A stretch of DNA of 45,593 nt from Candidatus Bathyarchaeota archaeon (GCA_018396635.1 JAGTQE010000011.1:1-45593); one strand, 5' to 3'. Counted from the stretch's first letter, positions 1-9,490 are shown. Notes: generated from the sequence alone by a model not told the origin. A program made the numbers and translations.

Positions 1-158
1 CTTAAAGTCAACCTTAATCCACCTAAAGTAAAACTTAGTCAAACCACATCATATAAACTTTTTTATTTCTTTTTCTTTCCTATGGAATGCTTAAAAAGAT
101 AATTGTGCTCAAAACGAGAATTGAAAACTATTTCCCGGCGCCACACCTTTTGCTTATT

Positions 159-2348
159 TCAGGCTTGTTTTTGGTCTTTAAGGAATTTCTTAGCGTATTC
201 GAGACATTTCTTCTTGAAGTTCTCGTAGTTCTCCGAAAACTCCTCCATAGTTTTTACTGTTGCACCATACTCCCGCCACTCGGAGGGTTTTAGACCCCTA
301 TAGCCATATTTTTCTGGGTTAGCGATGCCAACCTTTTTAAGGAGCTCGACTTGATCGGGTGTTAGTTCATATGCTTTAAGGAATTCTTCTGTGATGAGTT
401 TCCATCCGGAGCACATTATCCTCATAACCTTCTCGGAGTCCGCTTCATCGAAGACCGACTCCCTATATCTTTCAATATTAAAGTTTCTGCTTAAACTTCT
501 AAGTAGGACGTTCATTTGATGATTCGGGAATTCAGTATGCGTCATATGAGAGCTTGCGAGAGATAGGAGGGTTTCCTCAGGTTTCCTCTTTGAGGCCGGT
601 AGAACATCTATCCCTTGAAAAACGGCATCCGCCTGCTCTCTGCTGAGACCAAACTCAGACTGGATGTAAGATAGCCATTTGCCTACGTTTTGTGGGCTGA
701 AGAAGATTTCATAGACTCTATTTGTTATGAGGATCCCGCAGAACCCAATGGCCTCTTCAATCTTAGTTAAGTATTCGGCAACCATCTCTCTTGAGCTGTA
801 TGGAACGCCATATGATGCGAGGAACTCTATGAACGGCTCCTTATTAATTGGGCTGAGAAATCGCCTACTACAAAGCAACTTTATCCTCTCATCTAGGGAG
901 CCCTTCACCTTTATTTTATCCCATATACCCATTGATTCTGCAAGCCTTCTTAAAGCCTCCTCCTTATCTACAGCCTTCTCAAGAGCACTTCTCAACAACT
1001 CCTCCGCATGAACTTCCCTCAAGTGATCATCATGCCTGCCAACCATATTCGTCTCGTAGACCGTCGTTAAATGTATCCCCTTCTTAACCGCCTCAGCCCT
1101 CCCCCTTATCTTCGCCAGGATTAACTCAACCTCCTGCGCGACTGTAAATGTCACGGTATTGTTTGTGCCTATCCCTAAGCTCTCAAGTTTCCTAGTTAGC
1201 TCGATTGCTGCTGGCGAACTGCCAGCAACCTTAAAGACAATATTCGGTCTACCGCGCTCAATATTTGATGAATATCCCCACAGGAGATAATAGTCGTATT
1301 TTTTAAGGAATTCTTCTGCGTCAGCGTATATTTTTAAGGCTTCCTTAAGGCTCTTCTCGTAATCGTCTGCTATAGTTGGATTAAGCTGTAAGCTAACCAT
1401 ACCATGGCGCATGTTCGAAGCTATTGCTATAGGTCTAAAGATAACCAGGTTCGGCCAGATGCTAACTTCGGTGCCTTTTGCGGCAATATCATCAGCATAT
1501 ACTTCAGGGTTCTCTTTCAACGTCACCTCAAGCTCCTCAATAGCCGCCTTAAAGTCTGGACACAAGTCCTCGCCACCATAGCCCTCCCACAAGCTTGGAT
1601 CATCGTCATATGCAGCCGCCGCCAAAACAGGATTTGTTGAAACTTGGACAAAGCCTAGGTGTCTGAGCCATCTAAGGCCTAACGCATAGTCGTTTCCAAA
1701 TTTGCATAGACCTTCCTTACTGAGCCGATAGTATACATTGTTCCGGATACTTTCTTTAGCCGACTTTAGAAAGGACTCCATAATATTCTCCCAGTCAACA
1801 TTCTTTTCTAACTCTTCAGCTATGTAGGCAACCATAGCACCCGGCGGGCGATAGAAGCCGCTCATAACCTTCCTCATGTCTGCAAGGAATATCTTGATGG
1901 TTGCATGAGCTATTTCTGCTCTACCCAGGCTCCTGCGCTCCAGAGCCTCCATCTCCTTAATTGTCTCAACTATGCTAGTATAAGCCCTGTCTGCTTCAAG
2001 ATCAGAGAAACCAATAATCTCTTTCTCCAATCCAATAATGTTTAGGGCCATCTGAATCAAAGCATCATATATTCTCGCACATGTAAGAACCCTTCTTTCA
2101 TCTTTCAGTAAAGTTAAATTAGGGTTTTCAGCGAAAGCCTTATTGAATATTAAACTAAATTGTCTGTTAACCCCTGCAACAATGCTCTCCAGACTGCCGA
2201 CAATTTCTTTATTCAGCAGATGGTCCGCAGCCAGCTTAGTGTAACCTTTTACCGTTAGATGAACAATGTGATCTATGTGGTCAGAGCTAAACATTGGAAA
2301 ATCTAAGGGATCCCGCTTAGAATATAAAATTATTTTCTCCACATTCAT
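159..2348 (-). CDS. Large transaldolase-like protein
   Basis: The middle of this roughly 730-residue protein resembles the transaldolase TIM barrel. A VSTNP motif near residue 241 matches the family's TTNP strand, LQLNPT lies near 325, FKVAGS near 376 carries the lysine expected at the Schiff-base position, and NNTVTFTVAQ near 400 matches the following strand. Ordinary transaldolases have 210-330 residues. Here about 230 residues precede the barrel and about 290 follow it, and I recognise no domain in either. The N-terminal part looks helical and charged. I placed the start at the ATG at 2348 because GGTGG lies 8 bases upstream; an in-frame GTG at 2360 lacks such a site. The gene is divergent from an aldolase/dehydratase pair across about 110 bases, which suggests shared control in sugar metabolism. 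Its substrate is unknown. The family call is fairly sure, but transaldolase activity is inferred. Confidence 0.75.
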   Translation of the reverse strand: MNVEKIILYSKRDPLDFPMFSSDHIDHIVHLTVKGYTKLAADHLLNKEIVGSLESIVAGVNRQFSLIFNKAFAENPNLTLLKDERRVLTCARIYDALIQMALNIIGLEKEIIGFSDLEADRAYTSIVETIKEMEALERRSLGRAEIAHATIKIFLADMRKVMSGFYRPPGAMVAYIAEELEKNVDWENIMESFLKSAKESIRNNVYYRLSKEGLCKFGNDYALGLRWLRHLGFVQVSTNPVLAAAAYDDDPSLWEGYGGEDLCPDFKAAIEELEVTLKENPEVYADDIAAKGTEVSIWPNLVIFRPIAIASNMRHGMVSLQLNPTIADDYEKSLKEALKIYADAEEFLKKYDYYLLWGYSSNIERGRPNIVFKVAGSSPAAIELTRKLESLGIGTNNTVTFTVAQEVELILAKIRGRAEAVKKGIHLTTVYETNMVGRHDDHLREVHAEELLRSALEKAVDKEEALRRLAESMGIWDKIKVKGSLDERIKLLCSRRFLSPINKEPFIEFLASYGVPYSSREMVAEYLTKIEEAIGFCGILITNRVYEIFFSPQNVGKWLSYIQSEFGLSREQADAVFQGIDVLPASKRKPEETLLSLASSHMTHTEFPNHQMNVLLRSLSRNFNIERYRESVFDEADSEKVMRIMCSGWKLITEEFLKAYELTPDQVELLKKVGIANPEKYGYRGLKPSEWREYGATVKTMEEFSENYENFKKKCLEYAKKFLKDQKQA

Positions 2349-2471
2349 TTCGTATGCCACCAGCCATTAAATTAAAACTCACTAAATTCTTGAGAACTGA
2401 AAATGATTTTAAAGTTTATTGCCCAGTTTCTGTATGCCAAATAATTAAATCTCACTTGCAGAATAATTTTA

Positions 2472-3392
2472 TTGAGGGGTGGTTTACTGAGAAAACTTAA
2501 GAATTTAAAAGGCATCGTTCCCTCCTTACACACGATAACTTCCTCAGATGGCGAGATATGCGAGGAAGATATTAGGTCTGAGGTTAGGTTTAATATTGAG
2601 AGCGGCGTGCACGGCTTAGCTGCAGGGTTAGGTGCTGGAGAGTTCTATAAGTTCTCTGATGATGAGAGGAAAAAGCTGTTTAAGATAGTTGTCGATGAGG
2701 CTAATGGAAAGGTTCCTGTTTTGGTTGGAGCTTGGCATACTGGAACCGAGCCTGCCCTAATGCTGGCTAAGTATGCTGAAGATATTGGAGCTGACGGCAT
2801 AGTGCTGATACCGCCGTTCTACAATAGAGTAGAGTCAAAACTCTACCTCTATGAACACTTCTCCAAGATAGCGAGAAGCATTAATCTTCCAGTAATGATA
2901 CAGGACAACGAGGATGTTTTTGGAGTACATATATGCCCTTTCCTCTATAGGAGACTAGTTGAGGAGAACGTTAACATCTATCTAGTTAAGATAGAGGGAT
3001 CTGGAGCACTAGAGAAGATGAAGATCTTGAAAGAAATGTTGGGAGATGAAATAATTATTTTCGGCGGGTCTGCCGCAAGATTTTTCTACGAAGAGATGGC
3101 TGTTGGAGCCAGTGGAAATATTCCCGACGCTTGCTTACCGGATCTACTTGTAGATGTTTTCAACAAGTATAAAAGTGGCGATATTGATGGCTCAAAGAAA
3201 ACTTATGAGAAATTTAAGCGCTGGCTTAACTTCCTGCTTTTACATCCGCTCCAAGCGGCCGAAATAGAGAAGGAGACGCTTAGATTGAGGGGGGTCATTA
3301 AGTGCTCTCATACAAGAGGACCTAAAGTTGGCTTGAGTGAGGAAGATAAGCAAGCTTTAAAAAGAATATTGGAAGAGATGGGTGTGATTTAG
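2472..3392 (+). CDS. DapA-family aldolase/lyase (possible keto-deoxy acid aldolase)
   Basis: This is a class I aldolase of the dihydrodipicolinate synthase/N-acetylneuraminate lyase family, with a typical length of 306 residues. Lys173 in the strand LVKIEGS is the expected Schiff-base lysine and PPFYN has Tyr117. Two signature sites differ from DapA: the GTTGE loop reads GLGAGEF (residues 52-58), and the strand that normally carries the catalytic YN tyrosine reads QDNED (144-148). True dihydrodipicolinate synthase is therefore unlikely. The IlvD/Edd dehydratase follows within 6 bases, so cleavage or dehydration of a 2-keto-3-deoxy sugar acid is the natural guess. The start used is TTG 2472. 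GAGGGGTGG lies inside the first codons, so translation may begin a few codons later, for example at CTG 2487. Confidence 0.85.
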   Translation: MRGGLLRKLKNLKGIVPSLHTITSSDGEICEEDIRSEVRFNIESGVHGLAAGLGAGEFYKFSDDERKKLFKIVVDEANGKVPVLVGAWHTGTEPALMLAKYAEDIGADGIVLIPPFYNRVESKLYLYEHFSKIARSINLPVMIQDNEDVFGVHICPFLYRRLVEENVNIYLVKIEGSGALEKMKILKEMLGDEIIIFGGSAARFFYEEMAVGASGNIPDACLPDLLVDVFNKYKSGDIDGSKKTYEKFKRWLNFLLLHPLQAAEIEKETLRLRGVIKCSHTRGPKVGLSEEDKQALKRILEEMGVI

Positions 3393-3397
3393 GAGCG

Positions 3398-5077
3398 TTG
3401 AGTAAAATGAGGTTAAGAAGCGAGAAGATGGGTTGGGTTGTTAGGGGTTTAATTAGGTCTGGAGGATACGATTACGAGGTTGGAAAACCCATAGTGGAAA
3501 TAGTTAATACTTGGAGCGAATGGAATCCTGGCCATAATCATTTAAGGATGGTTGCTGAAGCAGTTAAGCGCGGGGTTTTATCCGCTGGCGGCTTTCCATT
3601 AGAATACAATACGCTCTCATTATGTCCGGGTCAAAGTCTTCCAAACCGCAATCTACTTGCCCTAGAGGTTGAGTCAATCATTTGTGGTGTGGGTGGAAAG
3701 GAAGACCCGGCACCATATGCTGAACCAGCTGATGCTGTAGTATTTATCTGTAGCTGCGATAAGGATATCCCGGCTCTTTTAATGGCTGCGGCTCGAATAA
3801 ACTTGCCCTCAATTTTTGTTTTGGGCGGAGCAATGCTTCCAGGCAAATTTAAGGGGGAAGATGTTGTATGCTGCACTGATGCGCAGCGATTAGAGCGCGA
3901 CCTCAGGGCTGGAATAATTACGGAGGAGGAATGGAGAGAATTTCGGGAATGTGTTTTTCCATGTTCAGGAGCCTGTGGGCCGATGGGAACTGCAAATACG
4001 ATGCAATGTATGGCTGAAGCTCTCGGTATGGCGTTACCTGGCTCCGCCTGTTCTCCAGCTATACTAGCTGAAACATATAGGAGGGCTGAGGAAAGCGGGC
4101 GGAAGGTTATGGAGTTACTTAAAAATGATATTAGGCCACGAGACATAATGACTGAGGAGTCTTTAGAGAACGCCATAAAAGTTCTCATGGCTATTGGAGG
4201 ATCAACTAACGCTATAATCCACCTCATAGCCATAGCGCATGAATTGGACATAAAATTACCGCTGGAAAAATTTGATGAAATAAGTAGAAAGACCCCCTTC
4301 TTAGTTGATGTTAAGCCTAACGGCCGTTATCCTGCTGTAGATTTTCATCGAGCTGGTGGGGTGCCAGCCTTAATGAAGCAGATGGAACCAATAATCAACC
4401 TTGACGTCTTAACTGTTACCGGTAAAACGCTTAAAGAGAATCTGGCAAACGTTCAGGTCAAGAACGCTAACATAATTAGACCTCTAAATCAGCCATTTTT
4501 ACGTGAAGGCGGCATAGCCATACTTAAGGGGAATCTGGCTCCTAGGGGGGCAGTCATTAAGCATTCCGCCTCAATAGATCGTAGGCTACTTCACCATAAG
4601 GGGCCAGCGGTTGTCTTTAACTCTCCTGAAGAGGCTTATAGGCACTTGTTAAGGGAGGATATAGAGATCACCGAGGATCATGTTTTAATTCTCAGATATC
4701 AGGGACCCAAAGCCGCATGCATGCCTGAAACCGGCGCACTGCCCATACCAACAGTACTAGCTAAGAGAGGCGTTAAGGATATTGTGAGAATAACTGATGG
4801 GAGAATGAGCGGCACCCAATTCGGAACAATAGTTCTACACGTTTCACCTGAGGCATATGTTGGCGGCCCGTTAGCCGCCGTGGAGAATGGCGACACGGTG
4901 GAGCTTGATCTTACACGAAGGCTATTGGAGGTCAAATTGACAGACAAGCAGATTAAAGAAAGGTTAGAGCGATGGACTCCGCCTGAACCCAGATACAATT
5001 ATAAGAGAGGTCCTCACGCCCTCTGGTTTAATTTCTGCACGCAAGCTGATGAGGGATGCATCTATCCATTCATGTAG
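3398..5077 (+). CDS. IlvD/Edd-family dehydratase, probably sugar-acid dehydratase
   Basis: The 559 residues match the Fe-S dehydratase family of dihydroxyacid, phosphogluconate and aldonate dehydratases. CSCDKD at 118-123 contains the Cys-Asp-Lys site (lysine usually carbamylated, binding magnesium). CSGACGPMGTANTM follows near 189, with Cys193 placed as a cluster ligand, and the C-terminal swivelling domain has GRMSGTQFG. The first family cysteine, normally in an NPCN-like motif after NTWSE, is glycine here (NPGH near 43-46); Cys76 in LSLCPGQ is nearby. The gene follows the DapA-family gene in the same transcript, which favours a sugar acid over the valine/isoleucine intermediate. AGGAG at 3391 fits ATG 3407 (11 bases) better than TTG 3398 (2 bases), so either start is possible. 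A T-rich tract follows the stop. Confidence 0.88.
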   Translation: MSKMRLRSEKMGWVVRGLIRSGGYDYEVGKPIVEIVNTWSEWNPGHNHLRMVAEAVKRGVLSAGGFPLEYNTLSLCPGQSLPNRNLLALEVESIICGVGGKEDPAPYAEPADAVVFICSCDKDIPALLMAAARINLPSIFVLGGAMLPGKFKGEDVVCCTDAQRLERDLRAGIITEEEWREFRECVFPCSGACGPMGTANTMQCMAEALGMALPGSACSPAILAETYRRAEESGRKVMELLKNDIRPRDIMTEESLENAIKVLMAIGGSTNAIIHLIAIAHELDIKLPLEKFDEISRKTPFLVDVKPNGRYPAVDFHRAGGVPALMKQMEPIINLDVLTVTGKTLKENLANVQVKNANIIRPLNQPFLREGGIAILKGNLAPRGAVIKHSASIDRRLLHHKGPAVVFNSPEEAYRHLLREDIEITEDHVLILRYQGPKAACMPETGALPIPTVLAKRGVKDIVRITDGRMSGTQFGTIVLHVSPEAYVGGPLAAVENGDTVELDLTRRLLEVKLTDKQIKERLERWTPPEPRYNYKRGPHALWFNFCTQADEGCIYPFM

Positions 5078-5080
5078 AAA

Positions 5081-5108
5081 ATCTTTTATTTTTTAGTATT
5101 TTTGTAAT
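5081..5108 (+). terminator. T-rich tract after the dehydratase gene
   Basis: Just after the stop codon the plus strand has several runs of four to six T within about 25 bases (CTTTTATTTTTTAG followed by TATTTTTG). Archaeal intrinsic termination typically uses such tracts without a required hairpin. The position, between the dehydratase and the glycerol kinase gene, suggests that the two are separate transcripts. Confidence 0.45.
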
Positions 5109-5216
5109 CTGCGTCCGGCAGGCTTATATCATATAAGCGTAAAGGCTTAAGATTAAAAGATGTCTTAAAGTTAATGGTTTAGATTTTGCAAAGCATGGCA
5201 GGCGGGAGAATGCTGC

Positions 5217-6728
5217 ATGAAAAATGATCGCTATATTATGGCTTTAGATGAGGGGACGACTAGCGCTAGGGCGGTTATATTTGATCGCGAGCCGAGCATT
5301 GTGGGTTCAGGTCAACAGGAGTTTTCTCAGATATATCCACGCCCAGGATGGGTTGAACATGATCCTGAGGAGGTATGGGCTGCCCAATTAACGGCTATTA
5401 AAAATGCTCTCAAATCTGCACGTATAGGACCTGAAAAGGTTGCTGCTATAGGAGTAACGAATCAAAGAGAGACCATTATACTTTGGGATAAAACAACTGG
5501 TAAACCAGTATACAATGCTGTAGTTTGGCAGTGTAGGAGAACTGCTGAGCTTGTTGATGAGCTTAAGCGCAACTACTGGGACACATTTAAGAGTAAAACT
5601 GGCTTAATTCCAGATTCATATTTCTCAGGACCAAAGGTTAAGTGGCTTCTAGAGAATGTTCCCGGCTTAAGGGAAAGAGCGCTTAAAGGTGAAATACTAT
5701 TCGGTACGGTAGATACATTTATTATCTGGAGGCTTACTGGCGGAAGAGTGCACGCCATAGATTATAGTAACGCTTCCAGAACCTTGCTCTTCAATATCCA
5801 CAAACTGTGCTGGGATCAGGAACTGCTGGAAATTTTGGGCGTGCCTGAGAGTATGCTGCCTGAGCCAAAGCCATCAAGTCAAGTTTACGGTTATACTGAA
5901 CCAAAATTACTCGGCGCCAGCATTCCGATATCTGGCGATATAGGTGATCAACAGGCAGCATTATTTGGGCAAGCAGCTTTCAAAGAAGGCATGGCTAAAT
6001 GTACTTACGGAACAGGGAGTTTCTTGCTGGTCAATATCGGTGACACTCCACGCGAAACTGGAAAACTCCTAACTACTGTGGCATGGTGTATGGGAGGAAA
6101 GGTAACGTATGCCTTAGAGGGAAGCATTTTTATATCTGGCGCAGCCATCCAGTGGCTTAAAGACTCTCTAGGACTCATACGTGACCTATCTGAAATAGAG
6201 GTTTTAGCGTCATCCGTCAGAGGCAGCGAAGGTGTATTTTTTGTGCCGGCATTGGTTGGGCTTGGAGCCCCATATTGGGATCAGTATGCTAGAGGGTTGA
6301 TCATAGGCTTAACGAGAGGCGCCGGCCGAGCGCATATAGCTAGGGCTGTGCTTGAGTCAATAGCTTATTTAACGCGTGACGTTATTGAGGCTGTAAGAGA
6401 AGCTGGTGTGGAGATTAGCGAGCTTAGGGTGGATGGCGGAGCCTCAAAAAATAACCTTTTAATGCAGATTCAGGCGGATATTTTGGGCTTAAGGATCGTT
6501 AGGCCAAGAATTCTTGAGACCACGAGTTTGGGAGCGGCTTACATGGCTGGTTTAGCTGTAGGATACTGGAGCAGTCTATCGGAGATATCCTCTATGTGGA
6601 GGGCGGAAAGGATCTTTGAGCCGACTATGGGTAGTTGTGAAAGAAATAGAATGTATATGGTTTGGAAAGAAGCCGTAAAGAGATCTTTAAGCTGGGCTAA
6701 GGTGCTTAAAGAAGCCGGCTTAGAATAA
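5217..6728 (+). CDS. glpK: Glycerol kinase
   Basis: ATP-dependent phosphorylation of glycerol to sn-glycerol 3-phosphate in the cytoplasm. The 503 residues fit the FGGY family length. DEGTTS (11-16) is the N-terminal phosphate-binding motif, the glycerol-contact region has TNQRET and WQCRRT, and [12 protein letters not shown] (240-251) holds the catalytic aspartate. TYGTGSF and DGGASKNN are the C-terminal nucleotide-binding motifs. The ATG has GGGAG about 9 bases upstream. The gene begins a compact operon with the FAD glycerol-3-phosphate dehydrogenase genes, so the role is glycerol catabolism. Archaeal membrane lipids use glycerol 1-phosphate, so this product would feed central metabolism rather than lipid synthesis. 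No glycerol facilitator gene is adjacent. Confidence 0.96.
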   Translation: MKNDRYIMALDEGTTSARAVIFDREPSIVGSGQQEFSQIYPRPGWVEHDPEEVWAAQLTAIKNALKSARIGPEKVAAIGVTNQRETIILWDKTTGKPVYNAVVWQCRRTAELVDELKRNYWDTFKSKTGLIPDSYFSGPKVKWLLENVPGLRERALKGEILFGTVDTFIIWRLTGGRVHAIDYSNASRTLLFNIHKLCWDQELLEILGVPESMLPEPKPSSQVYGYTEPKLLGASIPISGDIGDQQAALFGQAAFKEGMAKCTYGTGSFLLVNIGDTPRETGKLLTTVAWCMGGKVTYALEGSIFISGAAIQWLKDSLGLIRDLSEIEVLASSVRGSEGVFFVPALVGLGAPYWDQYARGLIIGLTRGAGRAHIARAVLESIAYLTRDVIEAVREAGVEISELRVDGGASKNNLLMQIQADILGLRIVRPRILETTSLGAAYMAGLAVGYWSSLSEISSMWRAERIFEPTMGSCERNRMYMVWKEAVKRSLSWAKVLKEAGLE

Positions 6729-6745
6729 GGAGTTGGAGGGTACGT

Positions 6746-8251
6746 ATGCGCAGAGAACCTATACGTGTGGCCATAATTGGGGCTGGAATTATAGGCGCTA
6801 GCATATCAAGAGTCCTTTCCATGTTTGAGGACTTTGAAGTTATTTTAGTAGAGAAGGAGGCGGATGTGGGCTGGGGGGTTAGTAAAGCTAATACTGGCAT
6901 AATTCATGCAGGCTATGACGATGAGCCGGAGCTATATCCATTGAGGGCGAAATTATGCGTTAGAGGAAATGAGATATGGCGTAAATGGGCTGATGAGCTC
7001 GATATACCAGTCAGATGGTGTGGCTCCTTAGCTTTAGCATTTAACGAGGATGAGGTGAATATCCTTAAAACCCTCCTTTCTAGAGGATTACGTAACGGCG
7101 TTAGCGGCTTGAAGATCGTTGAGGCAGAGGATATTAAGGCTCTAGAGCCGAATGCATCAAGGGATGCTGTTGCAGCGCTTTGGGCTCCAACAGCTGGTCA
7201 AATATCACCTTGGGATGCTGTAATTGCGCTTGTTGAGAATAGCGTTGCGAATGGCGTAAAATTGTATTTGTCTACTGAGGTTAAGGGCATAAGAATAAAA
7301 GATGGCAAGATCTTGGGCTTAGAGACGAACAGAGGTTTTTTAAGGGCTGATTGGGTTATTAACGCTTCGGGAATATATGCTGATAAAATAGCTGAAATGG
7401 TCGGGATTAGAGGGTATAGGATAAGGCCTAGGAAGGGCGAATATATAATCTTCGATAAGGAGGCTGAGCCGAAAGTCACTAGGGTGCTATTTCCAACTCC
7501 AACGCCAATATCTAAAGGAGTTGTCGTAACGACGACTGTTGACGGAAATCTTATGATCGGGCCGAGCGCAGAAGACTTGAACGAAGATTTGAGGGAGGAG
7601 CGAAGCAATACTAAGAGCGGCTTAGATTATGTTTGGGCATCGGCCTCTAAGCTTGTGGATAGGCTTCCGTCCAAAAGCATGATTATAAGGTTCTTTGCCG
7701 GCTTAAGGCCCGAGCCCACTGGGGGAGACTTTATAGTTAGGGGATACGATGAGGTTTACGGTTTCATTGACGCTGCGGGGATGCGTTCGCCGGGGTTAAC
7801 GGCGGCTCCGGCGGTAGCCCACATGGTCTCAGAAATATTGAGGTCACTTATAGATCGTGAGCTTAAGCGGAAGGATAGCTGGAATCCTTATAGAAAGCGC
7901 ATGATTAGGTTCTCGGAGCTAACGCACAGCGAAAGGAGTGCTTTAATTAGTAAAGATCCTAGGTATGGCCGAATAGTATGCGTTGACGAGATGGTAACTG
8001 AGATGGAGGTAATTGAGGCTATTAAGAGGGGGGCAACCACAATAGACGGCATTAAGTTCAGGACCAGGGCATGTATGGGTAAATGCCAAGGATCCTCATG
8101 TATGCATAAGATAGCGTTAATATTGTCCAGGGAGCTTGGCATACCGCTCTGGAGAGTCTCAGTTAAAGGTCCTGGAACCGAGATAGGCATAGGAGACATT
8201 AAAGTGTTGTTTGAGGAGGGAGATCAGTGCGGGAGATGCAGAGAGACCTAA
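6746..8251 (+). CDS. glpA: FAD-dependent glycerol-3-phosphate dehydrogenase with BFD-like domain
   Basis: Oxidises glycerol 3-phosphate to dihydroxyacetone phosphate. An N-terminal FAD-binding motif (GAGIIGASIS, from residue 11) opens a DAO-fold domain with NTGIIHAGYDDEPELYP. The C-terminal 100 residues form a BFD-like [2Fe-2S] domain with Cys412, Cys443, Cys447 and Cys452, as in anaerobic GlpA proteins. I see no membrane segment. It starts 17 bases after the kinase stop with a GGAGGG-type site, and its 3' end overlaps the next gene by 25 bases. Electrons probably pass through the cluster to the oxidoreductase encoded next, since no GlpC-like membrane anchor is present. The family call is strong; the electron route is inferred. 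Confidence 0.93.
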   Translation: MRREPIRVAIIGAGIIGASISRVLSMFEDFEVILVEKEADVGWGVSKANTGIIHAGYDDEPELYPLRAKLCVRGNEIWRKWADELDIPVRWCGSLALAFNEDEVNILKTLLSRGLRNGVSGLKIVEAEDIKALEPNASRDAVAALWAPTAGQISPWDAVIALVENSVANGVKLYLSTEVKGIRIKDGKILGLETNRGFLRADWVINASGIYADKIAEMVGIRGYRIRPRKGEYIIFDKEAEPKVTRVLFPTPTPISKGVVVTTTVDGNLMIGPSAEDLNEDLREERSNTKSGLDYVWASASKLVDRLPSKSMIIRFFAGLRPEPTGGDFIVRGYDEVYGFIDAAGMRSPGLTAAPAVAHMVSEILRSLIDRELKRKDSWNPYRKRMIRFSELTHSERSALISKDPRYGRIVCVDEMVTEMEVIEAIKRGATTIDGIKFRTRACMGKCQGSSCMHKIALILSRELGIPLWRVSVKGPGTEIGIGDIKVLFEEGDQCGRCRET

Positions 8252-9486
8252 CAATTATAGGCGGCGGGCCAGCAGGGCTTGCGGCAGCTATAAAGGCCTG
8301 GAAGCTCGGCATTGAGAGCATCACCCTCATAGATGAGTCTGAGAGGTTAGGTGGTGTTTTACCACAATGCATACATACGGGTTTCGGGCTACATTATTTT
8401 GGAGAGGATTTGACCGGTCCAGAGTTTGCTGCCAGGCTTATAGGGAGGCTTAAAGAGACCGATGTTGAGGTTTTGGGCGGAGCGTATGCTGCCGAGATCA
8501 ACGTTAAACCTGACAGCTTTAAGGAGGTTTATGGATACAGGTATGGAGAAGCATTTAAAATCAAATCTAAGGCCATCATATATGCCGCTGGCTGCAGGGA
8601 GAGAACACGCTTTGAGGCTGGAATTTTAGGCGAGAGACCTTCAGGCGTTTACACCGCTGGCGAAGCCCAGACGCTAATGGATATATATGGGATTCTCCCC
8701 GGTAAGGAAATAGTTATCGTCGGCTCAGGCGACGTAGGCCTAATAATGGCCAGAAGATTTGCCCTAGAGGGCGCCAAGGTTAAGGGCGTCATCGAGATTA
8801 TGCCATATCCTGGAGGATTGATACGCAACATAGTTCAATGCCTGGAGGATTTCGGAATACCACTATACTTAAGTCATGCAGTAGCTGAGGTGAAGGGCTC
8901 TAGAAGGGTTGAGTCAGTTAAGGTCATGAAGGTTGATGGTAACCTCAAACCTATAGGCCCTGGCTTTGAGATAAAATGCGACGCGGTTATATTGGCTGTT
9001 GGTCTTAGACCAAGGATTGAATTGCTCGCGAGGGCTGGCGCCCTAATAGATGATGCGACAGGAGGCCCGATTGTGAACGACTGGCTGGAGACAAGTATAC
9101 CTGGAGTTTTTGCGGCTGGCAACGTTCTCGTCGTTAATGACTTAGTCGATTACGCCGCCGAGCAGGGTGAGAGGGCTGCCGAGTCGGCCTTCAAACTTAT
9201 AAGCGAGGGAGATCTTACAAGATCTGGAGCCAAGCCTCTGATTCGGGGGCGTAATGTAAGATTAATTGTTCCACAATTAGTCAGCTGCCTACAAGATGTC
9301 GTATTCTACGGCCGTGTCAGCGCACCGGAGGAGAATGTCGCAATCAGGTTTGAAGAGATTGGAAAAATCTTTAGGCTGCCGGCTGTCAGGCCTCCGGAAA
9401 TGTTTAGGGTTAAAGTACCAGCCAGCGACCTTTTGAGGTTAAGATGTGAAAAATTAACTGTCAATGTTATGAGATTGGAGGCGTAG
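8227..9486 (+). CDS. NAD(P)/FAD-dependent oxidoreductase, GlpA partner
   Basis: A two-dinucleotide-binding flavoprotein of 419 residues. IIGGGPAGLAAA at 10-21 binds FAD, and a second Rossmann motif (IVIVGSGDVGL, near 160) should bind NAD(P)H. A C-terminal FAD contact reads TSIPGVFAAGN. LPQCIHTGFGLHYFGEDLTG is typical of the proteins encoded between GlpA and DUF1667 genes in anaerobic bacteria. It probably couples glycerol-3-phosphate oxidation to NAD(P)+ or another carrier. The start is GTG 8227, which lies about 6 bases after GGAGGGAG and inside the end of glpA, implying translational coupling. An in-frame ATG at 8236 is the alternative. The exact electron acceptor cannot be read from the sequence. 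Confidence 0.9.
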   Translation: MREMQRDLTIIGGGPAGLAAAIKAWKLGIESITLIDESERLGGVLPQCIHTGFGLHYFGEDLTGPEFAARLIGRLKETDVEVLGGAYAAEINVKPDSFKEVYGYRYGEAFKIKSKAIIYAAGCRERTRFEAGILGERPSGVYTAGEAQTLMDIYGILPGKEIVIVGSGDVGLIMARRFALEGAKVKGVIEIMPYPGGLIRNIVQCLEDFGIPLYLSHAVAEVKGSRRVESVKVMKVDGNLKPIGPGFEIKCDAVILAVGLRPRIELLARAGALIDDATGGPIVNDWLETSIPGVFAAGNVLVVNDLVDYAAEQGERAAESAFKLISEGDLTRSGAKPLIRGRNVRLIVPQLVSCLQDVVFYGRVSAPEENVAIRFEEIGKIFRLPAVRPPEMFRVKVPASDLLRLRCEKLTVNVMRLEA

Positions 9487-9490
9487 TGAA

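Noticed and set aside
1-158. Left-edge noncoding stretch checked for an RNA gene or promoter
   Set aside because: Only AT-rich sequence with pyrimidine runs is visible. It is downstream of the transaldolase-like gene and shows no tRNA fold or gene.
3631-4251. Long minus-strand open frame (about 200 codons) inside the IlvD/Edd gene
   Set aside because: It lies wholly antisense to a gene with clear family motifs and its product has low-complexity Ser/Ala content and no domain.
7198-7608. Minus-strand open frame in glpA
   Set aside because: Antisense to the FAD domain of glpA, no ribosome site and no recognisable protein motif.
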